Source: an uncultured Bacteroidota bacterium
GTDB lineage: Bacteria; Bacteroidota; Rhodothermia; Rhodothermales; Salinibacteraceae
Length of the DNA: 41,164 nt
Assembly: GCA_913056185.1 (NCBI GenBank)
Contig: CAJXLV010000034.1
Span: 1 to 41,164, forward strand
Direction: 5' to 3'
In this document: piece by piece, positions 16,840-25,700 of the stretch
How positions within the stretch are numbered: the first letter of the stretch is position 1
Layout of the letters: every line of letters begins with the position of its first letter
Position numbers and translations under genes: made by a program
The notes under the pieces: model-generated
Told to the model about the DNA's origin: nothing
Databases searched by the model: none
The model's input: only the letters and a program-made list of their open reading frames with translations

Positions 16840-18783
16840 ATGACGCCGAAGGATCAAATCCTGGCCCGGATGTACATGATGCTGACGCTGCTCGGCCTCG
16901 TCCCGCTGGCCGTGGCCGGGCAAATGGGCTGGATCGTGGTCTCGAACCCCGAAAGCCTGCGGAGTCAGGTGCGGGCCCAGGCGCGGTCGGCCGTGGAACT
17001 GCCGGCGATGCGGGGCGCCATCCTGGACCGGGACGGCCGCGGCCTCGCCATCAACACGGCGCGCTACACTCTCGCCCTGGACCCCACGGTCGAAGGCTTT
17101 GCCGAGCAGGCCGACTCCTTCTTTGAGGACCTGGCCGCCCTCACGGGGGAGGCAGCAGCGCAGTACCGGCGCGCGGTGCGGTCGCGCCACAGCCCGCAGT
17201 ACGCAAAGCTGGACGACGGCCTGACGCCCCAACAGGCCGAACAGGTGCGGGCGTGGGACGTCCCGGGCGTCATCCTGACGGCCGAGTTTGGGCGGCGGTA
17301 CAACTACGGCACGACGGCGGCACACCTGGTGGGGCACGTGGGGGGCAACGGGCAGGGCCTGGCCGGGCTGGAGCTTGCCTACAACGAGGCCCTGCGCGGA
17401 ACGCCGGGCCGCCGCATCGTGCGTCGCGATCGGAGCGGCCGCATCCAGGCGTTCGTGGGGGGAACAGTCGTGCCGCCAAAGCGCGGCGACGACCTGGTGC
17501 TGACGATCGACCTGGCGCGACAGGCGGCCCTCGAAGACGAGCTCCGCCGCGGCGTGGCGCAGAGCGGCGCCGAGTGGGGCACGGCGGTCGCCATGAATCC
17601 GCACACCGGGGCTCTTCTCGCCCTCGCCAATGTGCCCGCGTACAACCCCAACCGTCCCGGAGCCGCCCCGGACGCGGCGCGGCGCAACCGCGCCATCACC
17701 GATCGCTTCGAGCCGGGCTCTACCTTCAAGCTCGTGGGGGCTGTGGCGGCTCTCGAACAGGGCCTTGTGGGGCTGGGCGACTCGGTGGAGACCGGCGACG
17801 GGTGGGCGGTTTTTCACGGGCACACGATGGAAGACGTGCACGCCTACGGCACCCTTTCATTCGGGGGCGTGCTGGCCCACTCGAGCAACGTGGGCATGGC
17901 CAAGACGGTGGACCGGCTCGCCCCGGGCGTGTTTTATCAGTATGCTCGCAACATGGGCTTTCGGCAGCCCACCTGGGTCGACCTGCCCGGGGAGGTCAGC
18001 GGTGTGCTAAAGCGCCCTCCCGCTTGGAGCGCCACGACACAGACCTCTATGGCCATTGGCTACGAGGTGGCCGTCACGCCGCTGCAGCTGCTTGTGGCGT
18101 ACAGCGCCCTGGCGAATGGGGGGCACATTGTGAAGCCGTATGTGGTGGCTGAGCAGCAGACGATGACGGGCCGCACCCGGTGGCGCAATGAGCCGGAGGT
18201 CATCCGGCGTGCCTTCCAGGAGCGCACAGCCGACACGCTGCGCTCTGCCTTTGAGCGCGTGGTCGAAGAGGGCACGGGCACCAACGCGCAAATCGAGGGG
18301 CTGCCTGTGGCTGGTAAGACGGGGACGGCCCTGGCCGTGACGGACGGCCAATACGCGTCGGACAAGGCCCGGGCCTCGTTCGTCGGGTTCTTCCCGACCG
18401 AGGACCCCGAGGTGGCACTGCTGGTGGTGCTGGGGAGTCCGGATGGGGAGCGCTATGGCGGCGAAGTGGCGGCTCCGGTCTTTCGCCGGGTGGCCCGGCG
18501 CTGGGCCGGCACGTTCCCGGCGGTGGTGGAGCGCATGACGCGGACGGCGTCCGCGGAGGGGGCCCCGAGGGAGGCGGCGCCGGCAGTGCGGGCCTCTGCG
18601 CTCCCTGCCGATGCGCCGGCCGACATGCCCGATCTGCGTGGGCTGAGCACCCGGCAGGCCATGGCCTGGCTCCGGGCCCGCGGCGTTTCTGCTCGCCTGC
18701 AGGGGCACGGCACGGTCGTGCGCCAGACGCCCGCCCCAGGGGCGCCCCTTCCCACACAGGTCTTTCTCGCCGGTTCGCAGTAA
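16840..18783 (+). CDS. ftsI: septal peptidoglycan transpeptidase (class B PBP) with a C-terminal PASTA domain
   Basis: Cross-links septal peptidoglycan on the outer face of the cytoplasmic membrane. One N-terminal membrane anchor (MYMMLTLLGLVPLAVAGQMG) is followed by the PBP dimer region (MRGAILDRDGRGLA) and the transpeptidase domain. Active-site motifs are STFK (Ser294, Lys297), SSN (348-350) and KTGT (from Lys493). After about residue 590 an Ala/Pro linker leads to a PASTA-type module (MPDLRGLSTRQAMAWLRARG). Total length is 647. It is followed by murE after a 4-base gap. Confidence 0.95.
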   Translation: MTPKDQILARMYMMLTLLGLVPLAVAGQMGWIVVSNPESLRSQVRAQARSAVELPAMRGAILDRDGRGLAINTARYTLALDPTVEGFAEQADSFFEDLAALTGEAAAQYRRAVRSRHSPQYAKLDDGLTPQQAEQVRAWDVPGVILTAEFGRRYNYGTTAAHLVGHVGGNGQGLAGLELAYNEALRGTPGRRIVRRDRSGRIQAFVGGTVVPPKRGDDLVLTIDLARQAALEDELRRGVAQSGAEWGTAVAMNPHTGALLALANVPAYNPNRPGAAPDAARRNRAITDRFEPGSTFKLVGAVAALEQGLVGLGDSVETGDGWAVFHGHTMEDVHAYGTLSFGGVLAHSSNVGMAKTVDRLAPGVFYQYARNMGFRQPTWVDLPGEVSGVLKRPPAWSATTQTSMAIGYEVAVTPLQLLVAYSALANGGHIVKPYVVAEQQTMTGRTRWRNEPEVIRRAFQERTADTLRSAFERVVEEGTGTNAQIEGLPVAGKTGTALAVTDGQYASDKARASFVGFFPTEDPEVALLVVLGSPDGERYGGEVAAPVFRRVARRWAGTFPAVVERMTRTASAEGAPREAAPAVRASALPADAPADMPDLRGLSTRQAMAWLRARGVSARLQGHGTVVRQTPAPGAPLPTQVFLAGSQ

Positions 18784-18787
18784 TCCC

Positions 18788-20323
18788 ATGACCACGTCCC
18801 CCGCTTCACAGTCCCCCGCGGAGAATTTGTCAGAACGCCCGGCGCGCACCGGAGCGGCGCTGTGGCGCCGGCTACGGGCCGCGGGGCTGCTGGCGGAAGA
18901 GCCAAGCGCGGCCCCTCCCGCTGCCCTCCCCGCCGGCCCGCTCGGCGGCGTGTCGCACGACAGCCGGACCGTCGTGCCCGACGGGGTCTTTGTGGCCATC
19001 CGGGGAGAGGCTGCCGACGGGCACGCGTTCATTGACGAGGCGGTGGCCCAGGGTGCGGCGCTGGTGGTTTGCGAGGCCGTGCCGCAGAGCGCCCGCGCCC
19101 GCTTCCCCGACACGGCGTTCGTTCGGGTGACGGATGCGCGCACCGCGTGTGCCGAGATGGCGGCCGCCTGGCACGGCGACCCGGCGGCCGCCCTGGACCT
19201 CGTGGGCGTGACAGGCACCAATGGAAAGACGACGGTTGCCTACCTCGTGCATCACCTGCTTGGGGCCCTCGGTCGCCCGGCGGGCCTCCTGAGCACCATC
19301 GAGGGGCGCACTGGGGACGGGACGGAGCCGATGCCCCTCACCACCCCGGGCCCCCTTGCGCTGCACCGACTGCTGCGGAACATGGTGGACGCCGGTTGCA
19401 CGGCCTGCGCCATGGAGGTGTCCTCCCACGCCCTCGCCCAGCAGCGGGTCCACGGGCTGTCCTACGACGCGGCTGTCTTTACCAACCTCTCCGCCGACCA
19501 CCTCGACTACCACGGCTCGCGCCGGGCGTACCGGGCCGCCAAAAAGGGCCTCTTCGACGGGCTCGGGCCCGGCGCTACGGCCGTGTACAATGCCGACGAC
19601 GAGGACGGAACGGCGATGGTGGCCGATACGGAGGCGTCGGTGGTGTCGTACGCCCTCGACGCGGCGGCGGACGTAGAGGTGGATGTACTGCAAAGTCGCG
19701 TCGACGGGCTGCGCCTGCGCCTCAATGGGCGGGAGCGGGAGGTGCAGCTGGCAGGGCGGTTCAATGCGTACAACCTGGCGGCCGCCTACGGCGTCGGCCG
19801 GGCCCTTGGGGGCGAGCCGGCGTCGGTGCTCGACGCCCTGGCCGCGGCGCCTCCGGTGCCGGGGCGCTTCGCTCCCCTTCGGGTCTCAGAAGGAAGGACG
19901 GTGGTGATCGATTACGCCCATACCCCCGATGCACTGGAGAATATTCTCCGGGCCGTGCGCGCCACCATGCCCGAGGAGGCCACGCTCTGGTGCGTGTTTG
20001 GGTGTGGGGGCGACCGCGACGTCGGCAAGCGCCCCACGATGGGCCGCATCGCTGAGCAGCGGGCCGACCGCACCATCGTCACGAGCGACAACCCCCGCAC
20101 GGAGGCGCCCGAAGCAATCCTGCGTGACATTCGCGACGGGGTGGAGCGCCCGAAGGCCATGCGGTGGATCGTGGACCGCGAGGAGGCCCTCCGGGCCGCA
20201 GCCGACGCGACGGCCCCCGGCGACGTGGTGGTCATCGCGGGCAAGGGCCACGAGACCACACAGACCATCGGCTCTGAGACGCGCCCCTTCAACGACCGCA
20301 CCCTTGCCCAAAAATACTTTTAG
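18788..20323 (+). CDS. murE: UDP-MurNAc-L-Ala-D-Glu:meso-diaminopimelate ligase
   Basis: Adds the third amino acid to the peptidoglycan stem. The 511-residue Mur ligase has the ATP loop GTNGKTT (143-149), MEVSSHALAQQRV and YAHTPDALENIL. The DNPR motif at 434-437 is the known mark of enzymes that select meso-diaminopimelate rather than lysine, so the wall is predicted to be of the DAP type. GKGHETTQ near the end fits the family. The ATG at 18788 gives a Ser/Ala-rich N-terminal extension of about 20 residues before the usual first domain. Confidence 0.96.
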   Translation: MTTSPASQSPAENLSERPARTGAALWRRLRAAGLLAEEPSAAPPAALPAGPLGGVSHDSRTVVPDGVFVAIRGEAADGHAFIDEAVAQGAALVVCEAVPQSARARFPDTAFVRVTDARTACAEMAAAWHGDPAAALDLVGVTGTNGKTTVAYLVHHLLGALGRPAGLLSTIEGRTGDGTEPMPLTTPGPLALHRLLRNMVDAGCTACAMEVSSHALAQQRVHGLSYDAAVFTNLSADHLDYHGSRRAYRAAKKGLFDGLGPGATAVYNADDEDGTAMVADTEASVVSYALDAAADVEVDVLQSRVDGLRLRLNGREREVQLAGRFNAYNLAAAYGVGRALGGEPASVLDALAAAPPVPGRFAPLRVSEGRTVVIDYAHTPDALENILRAVRATMPEEATLWCVFGCGGDRDVGKRPTMGRIAEQRADRTIVTSDNPRTEAPEAILRDIRDGVERPKAMRWIVDREEALRAAADATAPGDVVVIAGKGHETTQTIGSETRPFNDRTLAQKYF

Positions 20324-20465
20324 GGGCGGACGGATGAACGTGTGGCAGGGCAAGGGGGAACGGAGGGGGGCACGCCTCTGTGCGCCGCTCATGCCTCCGT
20401 GCGTGCAATCCGTCGGCCCCTCCGTCTCTTCTCCCTCACGTCCCCACTGCGGAGCGCAGCAACGC

Positions 20466-21623
20466 ATGCTCTACTACCTCATCGACTACATTGAGCGGCT
20501 GTACCACCCGCCGGGGTTTCAGGTGATTCGGTTCATCACCGTGCGGGCGGCCCTGGCGTCCATCACGGCGCTGGGCATTGCGCTGGTGGCCGGACGCAGC
20601 ATCATCGACTGGCTGCAGCGGCAGCAGCTGGGCGAGCGGGTGCGCGAGGGCGCGGCGGCGGGGGCGGTAAGCCACGGCCACAAGGCCGGCACCCCCACAA
20701 TGGGAGGCATCATCATTCTGCTGTCCGTCGGCGGGGCCACCCTGCTCTGGGGCGCCATTGCCAATACGTACGTGTGGCTGGCCCTCGCGGCCACGGCAGG
20801 GCTTGGGGCGCTGGGCTTTCTGGATGACTATTTGCAGACGGTCGAGGGCTACGAGCAAGGCCTCCGCCCGCGCGACAAGCTCCTCGGGCAGGTTGTCATC
20901 GGCCTCGGGGTGGGAGGGGTGTTGTACTTTCATCCCGACTTTCAGGCGTACAATACGCTCACGTTTCTCCCGTTTCTGAAGGGACAGGTCGTGGACTATG
21001 ATCTCTTCCGCTTCTGGGACGTGGGCATGGACCTGGGATGGGGGGTCTACCTTCCGGTGGTGGTGTTTGTGATGACGGCCGTCTCCAACGCCGTAAACCT
21101 GACCGATGGGCTCGATGGCCTCACAACCGGCGTCACGGCGTTCGTGTCGCTCGGCCTGCTGGCGCTGGCGTACATCTCGGGGAATGTCAACTTCGCAACG
21201 TTCCTCAACGTCATGTACCTGCCCGGGACGGGGGAGCTGACGGTGTTCGTGGCGGCGGTGGCGGCCAGCTGCTTTGGCTTTTTGTGGTACAACGGATATC
21301 CGGCAACGGTCTTTATGGGCGATACCGGTGCCCTTGCGCTGGGGGGAGCGGTGGGGGCGACGGTGCTGATGGTCCGCAAAGAGCTGCTTCTGCCCCTGCT
21401 CGGCATCGTGTACTTTGCCGAGGCGCTGTCGGTCATCGTGCAGACAAGCTACTTCAAGTACACGCGCCGCCGGACCGGGACCGGAAAGCGCGTGTTTCAG
21501 ATGGCGCCCCTGCACCATCACTACGAGGCCCTCGGCCTCCACGAGGCCAAGATTGTGACGCGGTTCTGGATCGTGACGGCCATTACTGTGATCGCTGCTC
21601 TGCTCCTGCTCCGCCTCCGATAG
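20466..21623 (+). CDS. mraY: phospho-MurNAc-pentapeptide transferase
   Basis: Makes lipid I by transferring phospho-MurNAc-pentapeptide to undecaprenyl phosphate in the membrane. The 385 residues include about ten hydrophobic spans and the family signatures HKAGTPTMGG, LGFLDDYLQ (catalytic Asp pair), NAVNLTDGLDGL, ATVFMGDTGALALGG and APLHHHYEALG. The ATG at 20466 (MLYYLIDYIERLY) is the start typical of the family. The 142 bases after murE have no gene. Confidence 0.97.
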   Translation: MLYYLIDYIERLYHPPGFQVIRFITVRAALASITALGIALVAGRSIIDWLQRQQLGERVREGAAAGAVSHGHKAGTPTMGGIIILLSVGGATLLWGAIANTYVWLALAATAGLGALGFLDDYLQTVEGYEQGLRPRDKLLGQVVIGLGVGGVLYFHPDFQAYNTLTFLPFLKGQVVDYDLFRFWDVGMDLGWGVYLPVVVFVMTAVSNAVNLTDGLDGLTTGVTAFVSLGLLALAYISGNVNFATFLNVMYLPGTGELTVFVAAVAASCFGFLWYNGYPATVFMGDTGALALGGAVGATVLMVRKELLLPLLGIVYFAEALSVIVQTSYFKYTRRRTGTGKRVFQMAPLHHHYEALGLHEAKIVTRFWIVTAITVIAALLLLRLR

Positions 21624-21672
21624 GTGTGCACAGTCGCGGAGGCGCAGGGGCACAGGGCCGCCCGGCGCGTTT

Positions 21673-21700
21673 GCGTTCGCCAAACGGCGTTCGCCAAACG
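21673..21700. repeat. 14-bp perfect tandem duplication upstream of murD
   Basis: GCGTTCGCCAAACG occurs twice head to tail (21673-21686 and 21687-21700). The first copy with its upstream flank can also form a small hairpin (CGTTTG 21668-21673 with CAAACG 21681-21686). It sits in the 144-base spacer between mraY and murD. Confidence 0.88.
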
Positions 21701-21767
21701 GCCGACGGCCGCAGTCCCGTCACCGAGAAACGATACGCGACCCATTGACACGCATCTTGCTCCCACG

Positions 21768-23150
21768 ATGACTCCCGACGAGGTCCGTACAAAGCGAGCC
21801 ACTGTGGTGGGCGGCGCCCGCAGCGGACGGGCCGTGGCCCGGCTGCTGGCGGAGGTGGGGGGCACGGTGTTTTTGACCGAGCAGGGGCCGCTGTCGGCCC
21901 CGACCGAAGCCGCCCTGGAGGCCGCCGGGGTCGCATACGAGTGGGGCGGCCACACCGCACGGGCCCTCGAGACGGAGTTTCTCGTGTTGAGTCCCGGCGT
22001 GCCCACGCAGTCGAGCCTCGTGCAGCAGGCCCTGCGCGCCGGTCTCGCCGTATATTCCGAGGTTGAGGTTGCGTCTTGGTTCTGCGCGGCGCCCATTGTG
22101 GCCATTACTGGCACCAACGGCAAAACCACCACGACGCGTCTTACAGGGCGCGTCCTGCAGCAGGCCCTGGCGGATGCCCCCGGGCGGGAGGTCCTTGTGG
22201 CGGGCAACATTGGAGATCCGCTGTCCAACCATGTGCTCGAGGCCCGGCCGACGGACGTGGTGGTGCTGGAGGTGTCCAGCTTTCAGCTCGACCATGTGGA
22301 GGCGTTTCGGCCGCGCGTGAGCGTGCTGCTAAACATCACGCCCGATCACCTGGCGCGCTACGACCACAATTTTGAGGCGTACGTGCAGGCCAAGTGCAAC
22401 ATTTTCCGGAATCAAGGGGCGGGCGACGTGGTGGTGTACAACCGCGATGACGAGACGGTGCGCGCAGCGGTGGAGACGATGGCTCGGGAGGCAGCCGTCT
22501 CCGCGCGGCCCCTGACGCTCGACGGGCTGCCGGAGGCGGGCGGCGGGGTGTGCGAGGACGAGCTCGTCCTGCGTACGGGCGACCAGGCAGAGCCCCTCCT
22601 CCCCCGCGACGCGTTTCCCCTGCGGGGGCGCCACAACGTGTACAATGCGCTCGCGGCCGCGGTGGCGGCACGGAGCCTGGGGGTTGGGAGGGACGCGCTC
22701 CGCGAAGGGCTGGCCGGGGCGGAGGGCGTGCCGCACCGGTTGGAGGAGGTGCGCACGGTCGACGGGGTGCTCTACGTGAACGACTCGAAGGCAACAAATG
22801 TGAGTGCGGTCTGGTATGCTCTTCAGAGCTTTGCCCGGCCGGTGGTGCTCATTGCGGGCGGACGCGACAAGGGGAACGATTATACGGACCTGAAGCCGCT
22901 CGTTCGAGAGGGGGGACGGGCGGTGGTGGCACTGGGGGAGAGTGCGGAGACGGTGATGCGGGCGCTTGGTCCGCAGGTGCCCCGGTGTGTGCGGGCCGAT
23001 TCTATGGAGGAAGCGCTTCGGCGGGCCCGGGCGCTGGCGTGCCGGGGCGACACGGTGCTCCTGAGCCCGGCCTGTGCCTCGTTCGACATGTATGAGAGCT
23101 ACAAGGAGCGAGGCACACACTTTCGCCGTCTTGTCGAGGCCCTGCCGTAG
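21768..23150 (+). CDS. murD: UDP-MurNAc-L-alanine:D-glutamate ligase
   Basis: Adds D-glutamate to UDP-MurNAc-L-alanine in the cytoplasm. The 460-residue Mur ligase has an N-terminal Rossmann-like domain (ATVVGGARSGRAVARLL), the ATP loop GTNGKTT (115-121), EVSSFQLDHV, LLNITPDHLARYD, and NDSKATNVSAVWYALQSF of the MurD type, ending with LLSPACASFDMYESYKERG. The ATG at 21768 gives the normal length; the in-frame codons upstream cover the tandem repeat and are not protein-like. Confidence 0.96.
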   Translation: MTPDEVRTKRATVVGGARSGRAVARLLAEVGGTVFLTEQGPLSAPTEAALEAAGVAYEWGGHTARALETEFLVLSPGVPTQSSLVQQALRAGLAVYSEVEVASWFCAAPIVAITGTNGKTTTTRLTGRVLQQALADAPGREVLVAGNIGDPLSNHVLEARPTDVVVLEVSSFQLDHVEAFRPRVSVLLNITPDHLARYDHNFEAYVQAKCNIFRNQGAGDVVVYNRDDETVRAAVETMAREAAVSARPLTLDGLPEAGGGVCEDELVLRTGDQAEPLLPRDAFPLRGRHNVYNALAAAVAARSLGVGRDALREGLAGAEGVPHRLEEVRTVDGVLYVNDSKATNVSAVWYALQSFARPVVLIAGGRDKGNDYTDLKPLVREGGRAVVALGESAETVMRALGPQVPRCVRADSMEEALRRARALACRGDTVLLSPACASFDMYESYKERGTHFRRLVEALP

Positions 23151-23175
23151 CGCAGCTCGCATTGCGGACTTTGTC

Positions 23176-23231
23176 AGGACAACTGCTCCAGGACAACCGT
23201 TCTGGGACAACCGCTCGAGAACAACCGCGCC
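23176..23231. repeat. four imperfect 13-15 bp direct repeats between murD and ftsW
   Basis: Units at 23176-23189, 23190-23204, 23205-23217 and 23218-23231 share the core GACAAC or AACAACC (for example AGGACAACTGCTCC, AGGACAACCGTTCTG). They fill half of the 139-base spacer before ftsW. The upstream TTTGTCAGGAC may be a degenerate flank. They could be a binding array or a slippage product. Confidence 0.75.
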
Positions 23232-23289
23232 TGTGCATACGGCGCACCCGACAGACGGGTTGACCTTTCCGACGCAGCACACACGCTCG

Positions 23290-24453
23290 ATGCGCCTTGC
23301 CCACATGCTCTGGCAGAACATTACCGATCAGCCGCCGGCGGACAAGTACGTGGTGTGGACGGTCCTGGCACTGGCGGCGATGGGGGGGGCGGCGGTATAC
23401 AGTGCGGTGACGTATTTTGCGGAGGTGCGGGCGGGCACGGAGCCGGTTCACTTTCTGGTGCGCCACCTGGCGCGTGTGGGGGTGGCGCTGGGGGCCATGG
23501 CGGGAGTCAGCCTGATTGATTACCGCACGCTGGCCCGATACAGCCGACTTGCGCTCCTGGGCACCCTCGGGCTGCTGGTGCTGGTGAAGATCGGAGGGCT
23601 GTTTACGCCTGGGGCCGACCGGTGGCTGCGGGTGGCGGGGATGGGGCTGCAGCCGTCGGAGCTGGCCCGGGTGGCCCTGGTGTTTTATGTCGCGGTGTTG
23701 TTGGTGCAGAAGCAAGACTACATCCAGAGCTTTGGCCGTGCGTTTGCGCCCATCCTGGTATGGGTGGGCCTCACGGTGGGCCTGATTGGGCTGGATGATC
23801 TTTCGACGGCGTCTGTGGTGCTGGTTGCGGTGATGGTTATGTGCTTCGTGGGGCGCATCAGTGCTGTGCAGCTCTCGGGGCTTGTCCTTCTGGGGGCGGT
23901 GCTGGTGATGGGGCAGGTGGCCACGTCGCCGGAGCGGGCGGCCCGCGTGGAGGCCTATCTGGGCATAGACCTGTTTGCTACCACCTCCCCCGAAACGGTG
24001 ATGGACGCACAGGGCGAGCGCTACCAGTCGCGCCAGGCGCGCATGGCGTTTGCGATGGGCGGGCTCACGGGCGTGGGGCCGGGCAAAAGTGTGCAGCGCG
24101 ACTTCTTGCCGGCCCCGTACAACGATTTTATCTTTGCCATCATCGCTGAGGAGTACGGGCTCATCGGTGCCCTTGCGCTCCTGCTTGGGTTCTGTGTGCT
24201 TCTCTTCCGCGGCTACCTGCGTATTGCGCGGGATGCGCCCGACCCCCTGGGGCTCCTGTTGGCGCTCGGCTGCACCACAATGATTGCGCTGTACGGCTTC
24301 GTCCACGCGGGCGTGTCCGCCGGCCTGCTGCCGGTCACGGGCCTGCCGCTGCCGTTTGTCTCGTACGGGGGGACGTCGCTGCTGTCGAATGGCGTCATGG
24401 CGGGGGTCTTGCTCAATATCTCGCGCCACTCGCATACGGATCTGCGCTCATGA
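23290..24453 (+). CDS. ftsW: septal peptidoglycan glycosyltransferase FtsW
   Basis: A SEDS-family polymerase that links lipid II into glycan strands at the septum, paired with FtsI. The 387 residues carry about ten spans. Family signatures seen are GADRWLRVAGMGLQPSELAR, DLSTASVVLV (the SEDS catalytic Asp lies in this region), RYQSRQARMAF, DFIFAIIAEEYGLIGAL and LPLPFVSYGGTSLLSNG near the end. The ATG at 23290 gives a short cytoplasmic N terminus. Its TGA overlaps the murG ATG (ATGA at 24450-24453), so the two are translationally coupled. Confidence 0.95.
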   Translation: MRLAHMLWQNITDQPPADKYVVWTVLALAAMGGAAVYSAVTYFAEVRAGTEPVHFLVRHLARVGVALGAMAGVSLIDYRTLARYSRLALLGTLGLLVLVKIGGLFTPGADRWLRVAGMGLQPSELARVALVFYVAVLLVQKQDYIQSFGRAFAPILVWVGLTVGLIGLDDLSTASVVLVAVMVMCFVGRISAVQLSGLVLLGAVLVMGQVATSPERAARVEAYLGIDLFATTSPETVMDAQGERYQSRQARMAFAMGGLTGVGPGKSVQRDFLPAPYNDFIFAIIAEEYGLIGALALLLGFCVLLFRGYLRIARDAPDPLGLLLALGCTTMIALYGFVHAGVSAGLLPVTGLPLPFVSYGGTSLLSNGVMAGVLLNISRHSHTDLRS

Positions 24454-25562
24454 GCGATCGTGCTCCTCACATTCTGATGGCGGGCGGAGGCACGGGGGGA
24501 CACGTGTACCCGGCCATCGCGATTGCTGACGCCATCCGGGCGCTGCGTCCGGAGGCACGGGTGGTCTTTGCCGGTACGAACGACCGCCTGGAGGCGCGGG
24601 CGGTGCCGGAGGCCGGCTACGCCCTACACCCGATTACGGCGGAGGGCGTGCACCGCGGATCGGTAACGGCCAACCTGACGGTGCCCGTGCGAATGATGCG
24701 CGGGCTGCTGCAGAGCTGGCGCTTGGTCGGGGCCCTGGAGCCGGACGTGGCCGTGGGGACGGGGGGCTACGTTGCTGCACCGGTCCTGCTGGCCGCCTGG
24801 CTGCGGGGGCGGCCCCTGCTCATCCAGGAACAAAATGCGTACGCCGGCCTCACCAACCGGCTGCTTGCGCGCCTCGCTGCCCGCATTCACCTGGCCTTCG
24901 ATGAGGCCGCTGCCTGGGTGCCGACGGAGCGGGCGGTTGTCACGGGCAACCCTACGCGCCGTGCCCTCCGCCAGGCGGAGAGGTCGACGGCGCGTGCGGC
25001 TTACGACCTGCCTGAGGACGCGCGCGTGGTGCTGGTGATGGGCGGGTCGCTCGGCAGTGCGGCCCTCAATGAGGCCCTGCACCACCACCTGCCCTCCCTG
25101 CTCCAGGCGCCCTCGGTACACGTGCTGTGGCAAACGGGCCAACGCTACTACGAGGCCGTGAGGGATGCTGTGCAGCCGCATCCCCGCCTCCGCATCGTCG
25201 AGTACATCGACCGCATGGCGCAGGCCTACGCCGCAGCCACCCTCGTGGTGTGCCGGGCCGGCGCCCTCACCTGCAGTGAACTGATGGTGACGGGCACGCC
25301 GGCGGTCCTGGTGCCCTCGCCCAATGTGACGGCCGATCACCAAACCAAAAACGCGAAGAGCATGGAGCGCGCCGGCGCGGCCCGGCTGCTGGCGGAGGCA
25401 GCCCTCGAGGCGCGACTGGGCACGCTGGTGATGCGCCTGCTCGACGACCCGGCGGCCCTGGACGAGATGGCGGCGGCGGCCCGCGCCCGCGCTCACCCCG
25501 ACGCCGCCGAAACGATTGCCCGTGACGTGCTGGCCCTCGCCGGTCACGACCCTTCGGGCTGA
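24450..25562 (+). CDS. murG: lipid II synthase (UDP-GlcNAc transferase)
   Basis: Adds GlcNAc to lipid I on the inner face of the membrane. The 370-residue GT-B enzyme has the glycine-rich loop MAGGGTGGHVYP (10-21), VGTGGYVAAPVLLAAWL, LIQEQNAYAGLTNR, VMGGSLGSAALNEA, VVCRAGALTCSELM and the C-terminal PSPNVTADHQTKNA. The start overlaps the ftsW stop by 4 bases. Confidence 0.97.
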   Translation: MSDRAPHILMAGGGTGGHVYPAIAIADAIRALRPEARVVFAGTNDRLEARAVPEAGYALHPITAEGVHRGSVTANLTVPVRMMRGLLQSWRLVGALEPDVAVGTGGYVAAPVLLAAWLRGRPLLIQEQNAYAGLTNRLLARLAARIHLAFDEAAAWVPTERAVVTGNPTRRALRQAERSTARAAYDLPEDARVVLVMGGSLGSAALNEALHHHLPSLLQAPSVHVLWQTGQRYYEAVRDAVQPHPRLRIVEYIDRMAQAYAAATLVVCRAGALTCSELMVTGTPAVLVPSPNVTADHQTKNAKSMERAGAARLLAEAALEARLGTLVMRLLDDPAALDEMAAAARARAHPDAAETIARDVLALAGHDPSG

Positions 25563-25700
25563 TGCCTCTCTGTCCTGTTCTGCTGCGCAGCGCCCCCCCG
25601 CGGCGGTTGCCTCTACAGAGCAGCCCCCGTAAGGGCCAGCGGCTCGTGTCCCAATGCCGATGTCTCCCTGCTTCGTCCTTCTCCCGACCCGCCCGCCTCC

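Noticed and set aside
20436..21683. 415-codon open frame antisense to mraY
   Set aside because: mraY is certain by motif; the antisense frame is an Arg/His-rich artefact of GC bias.
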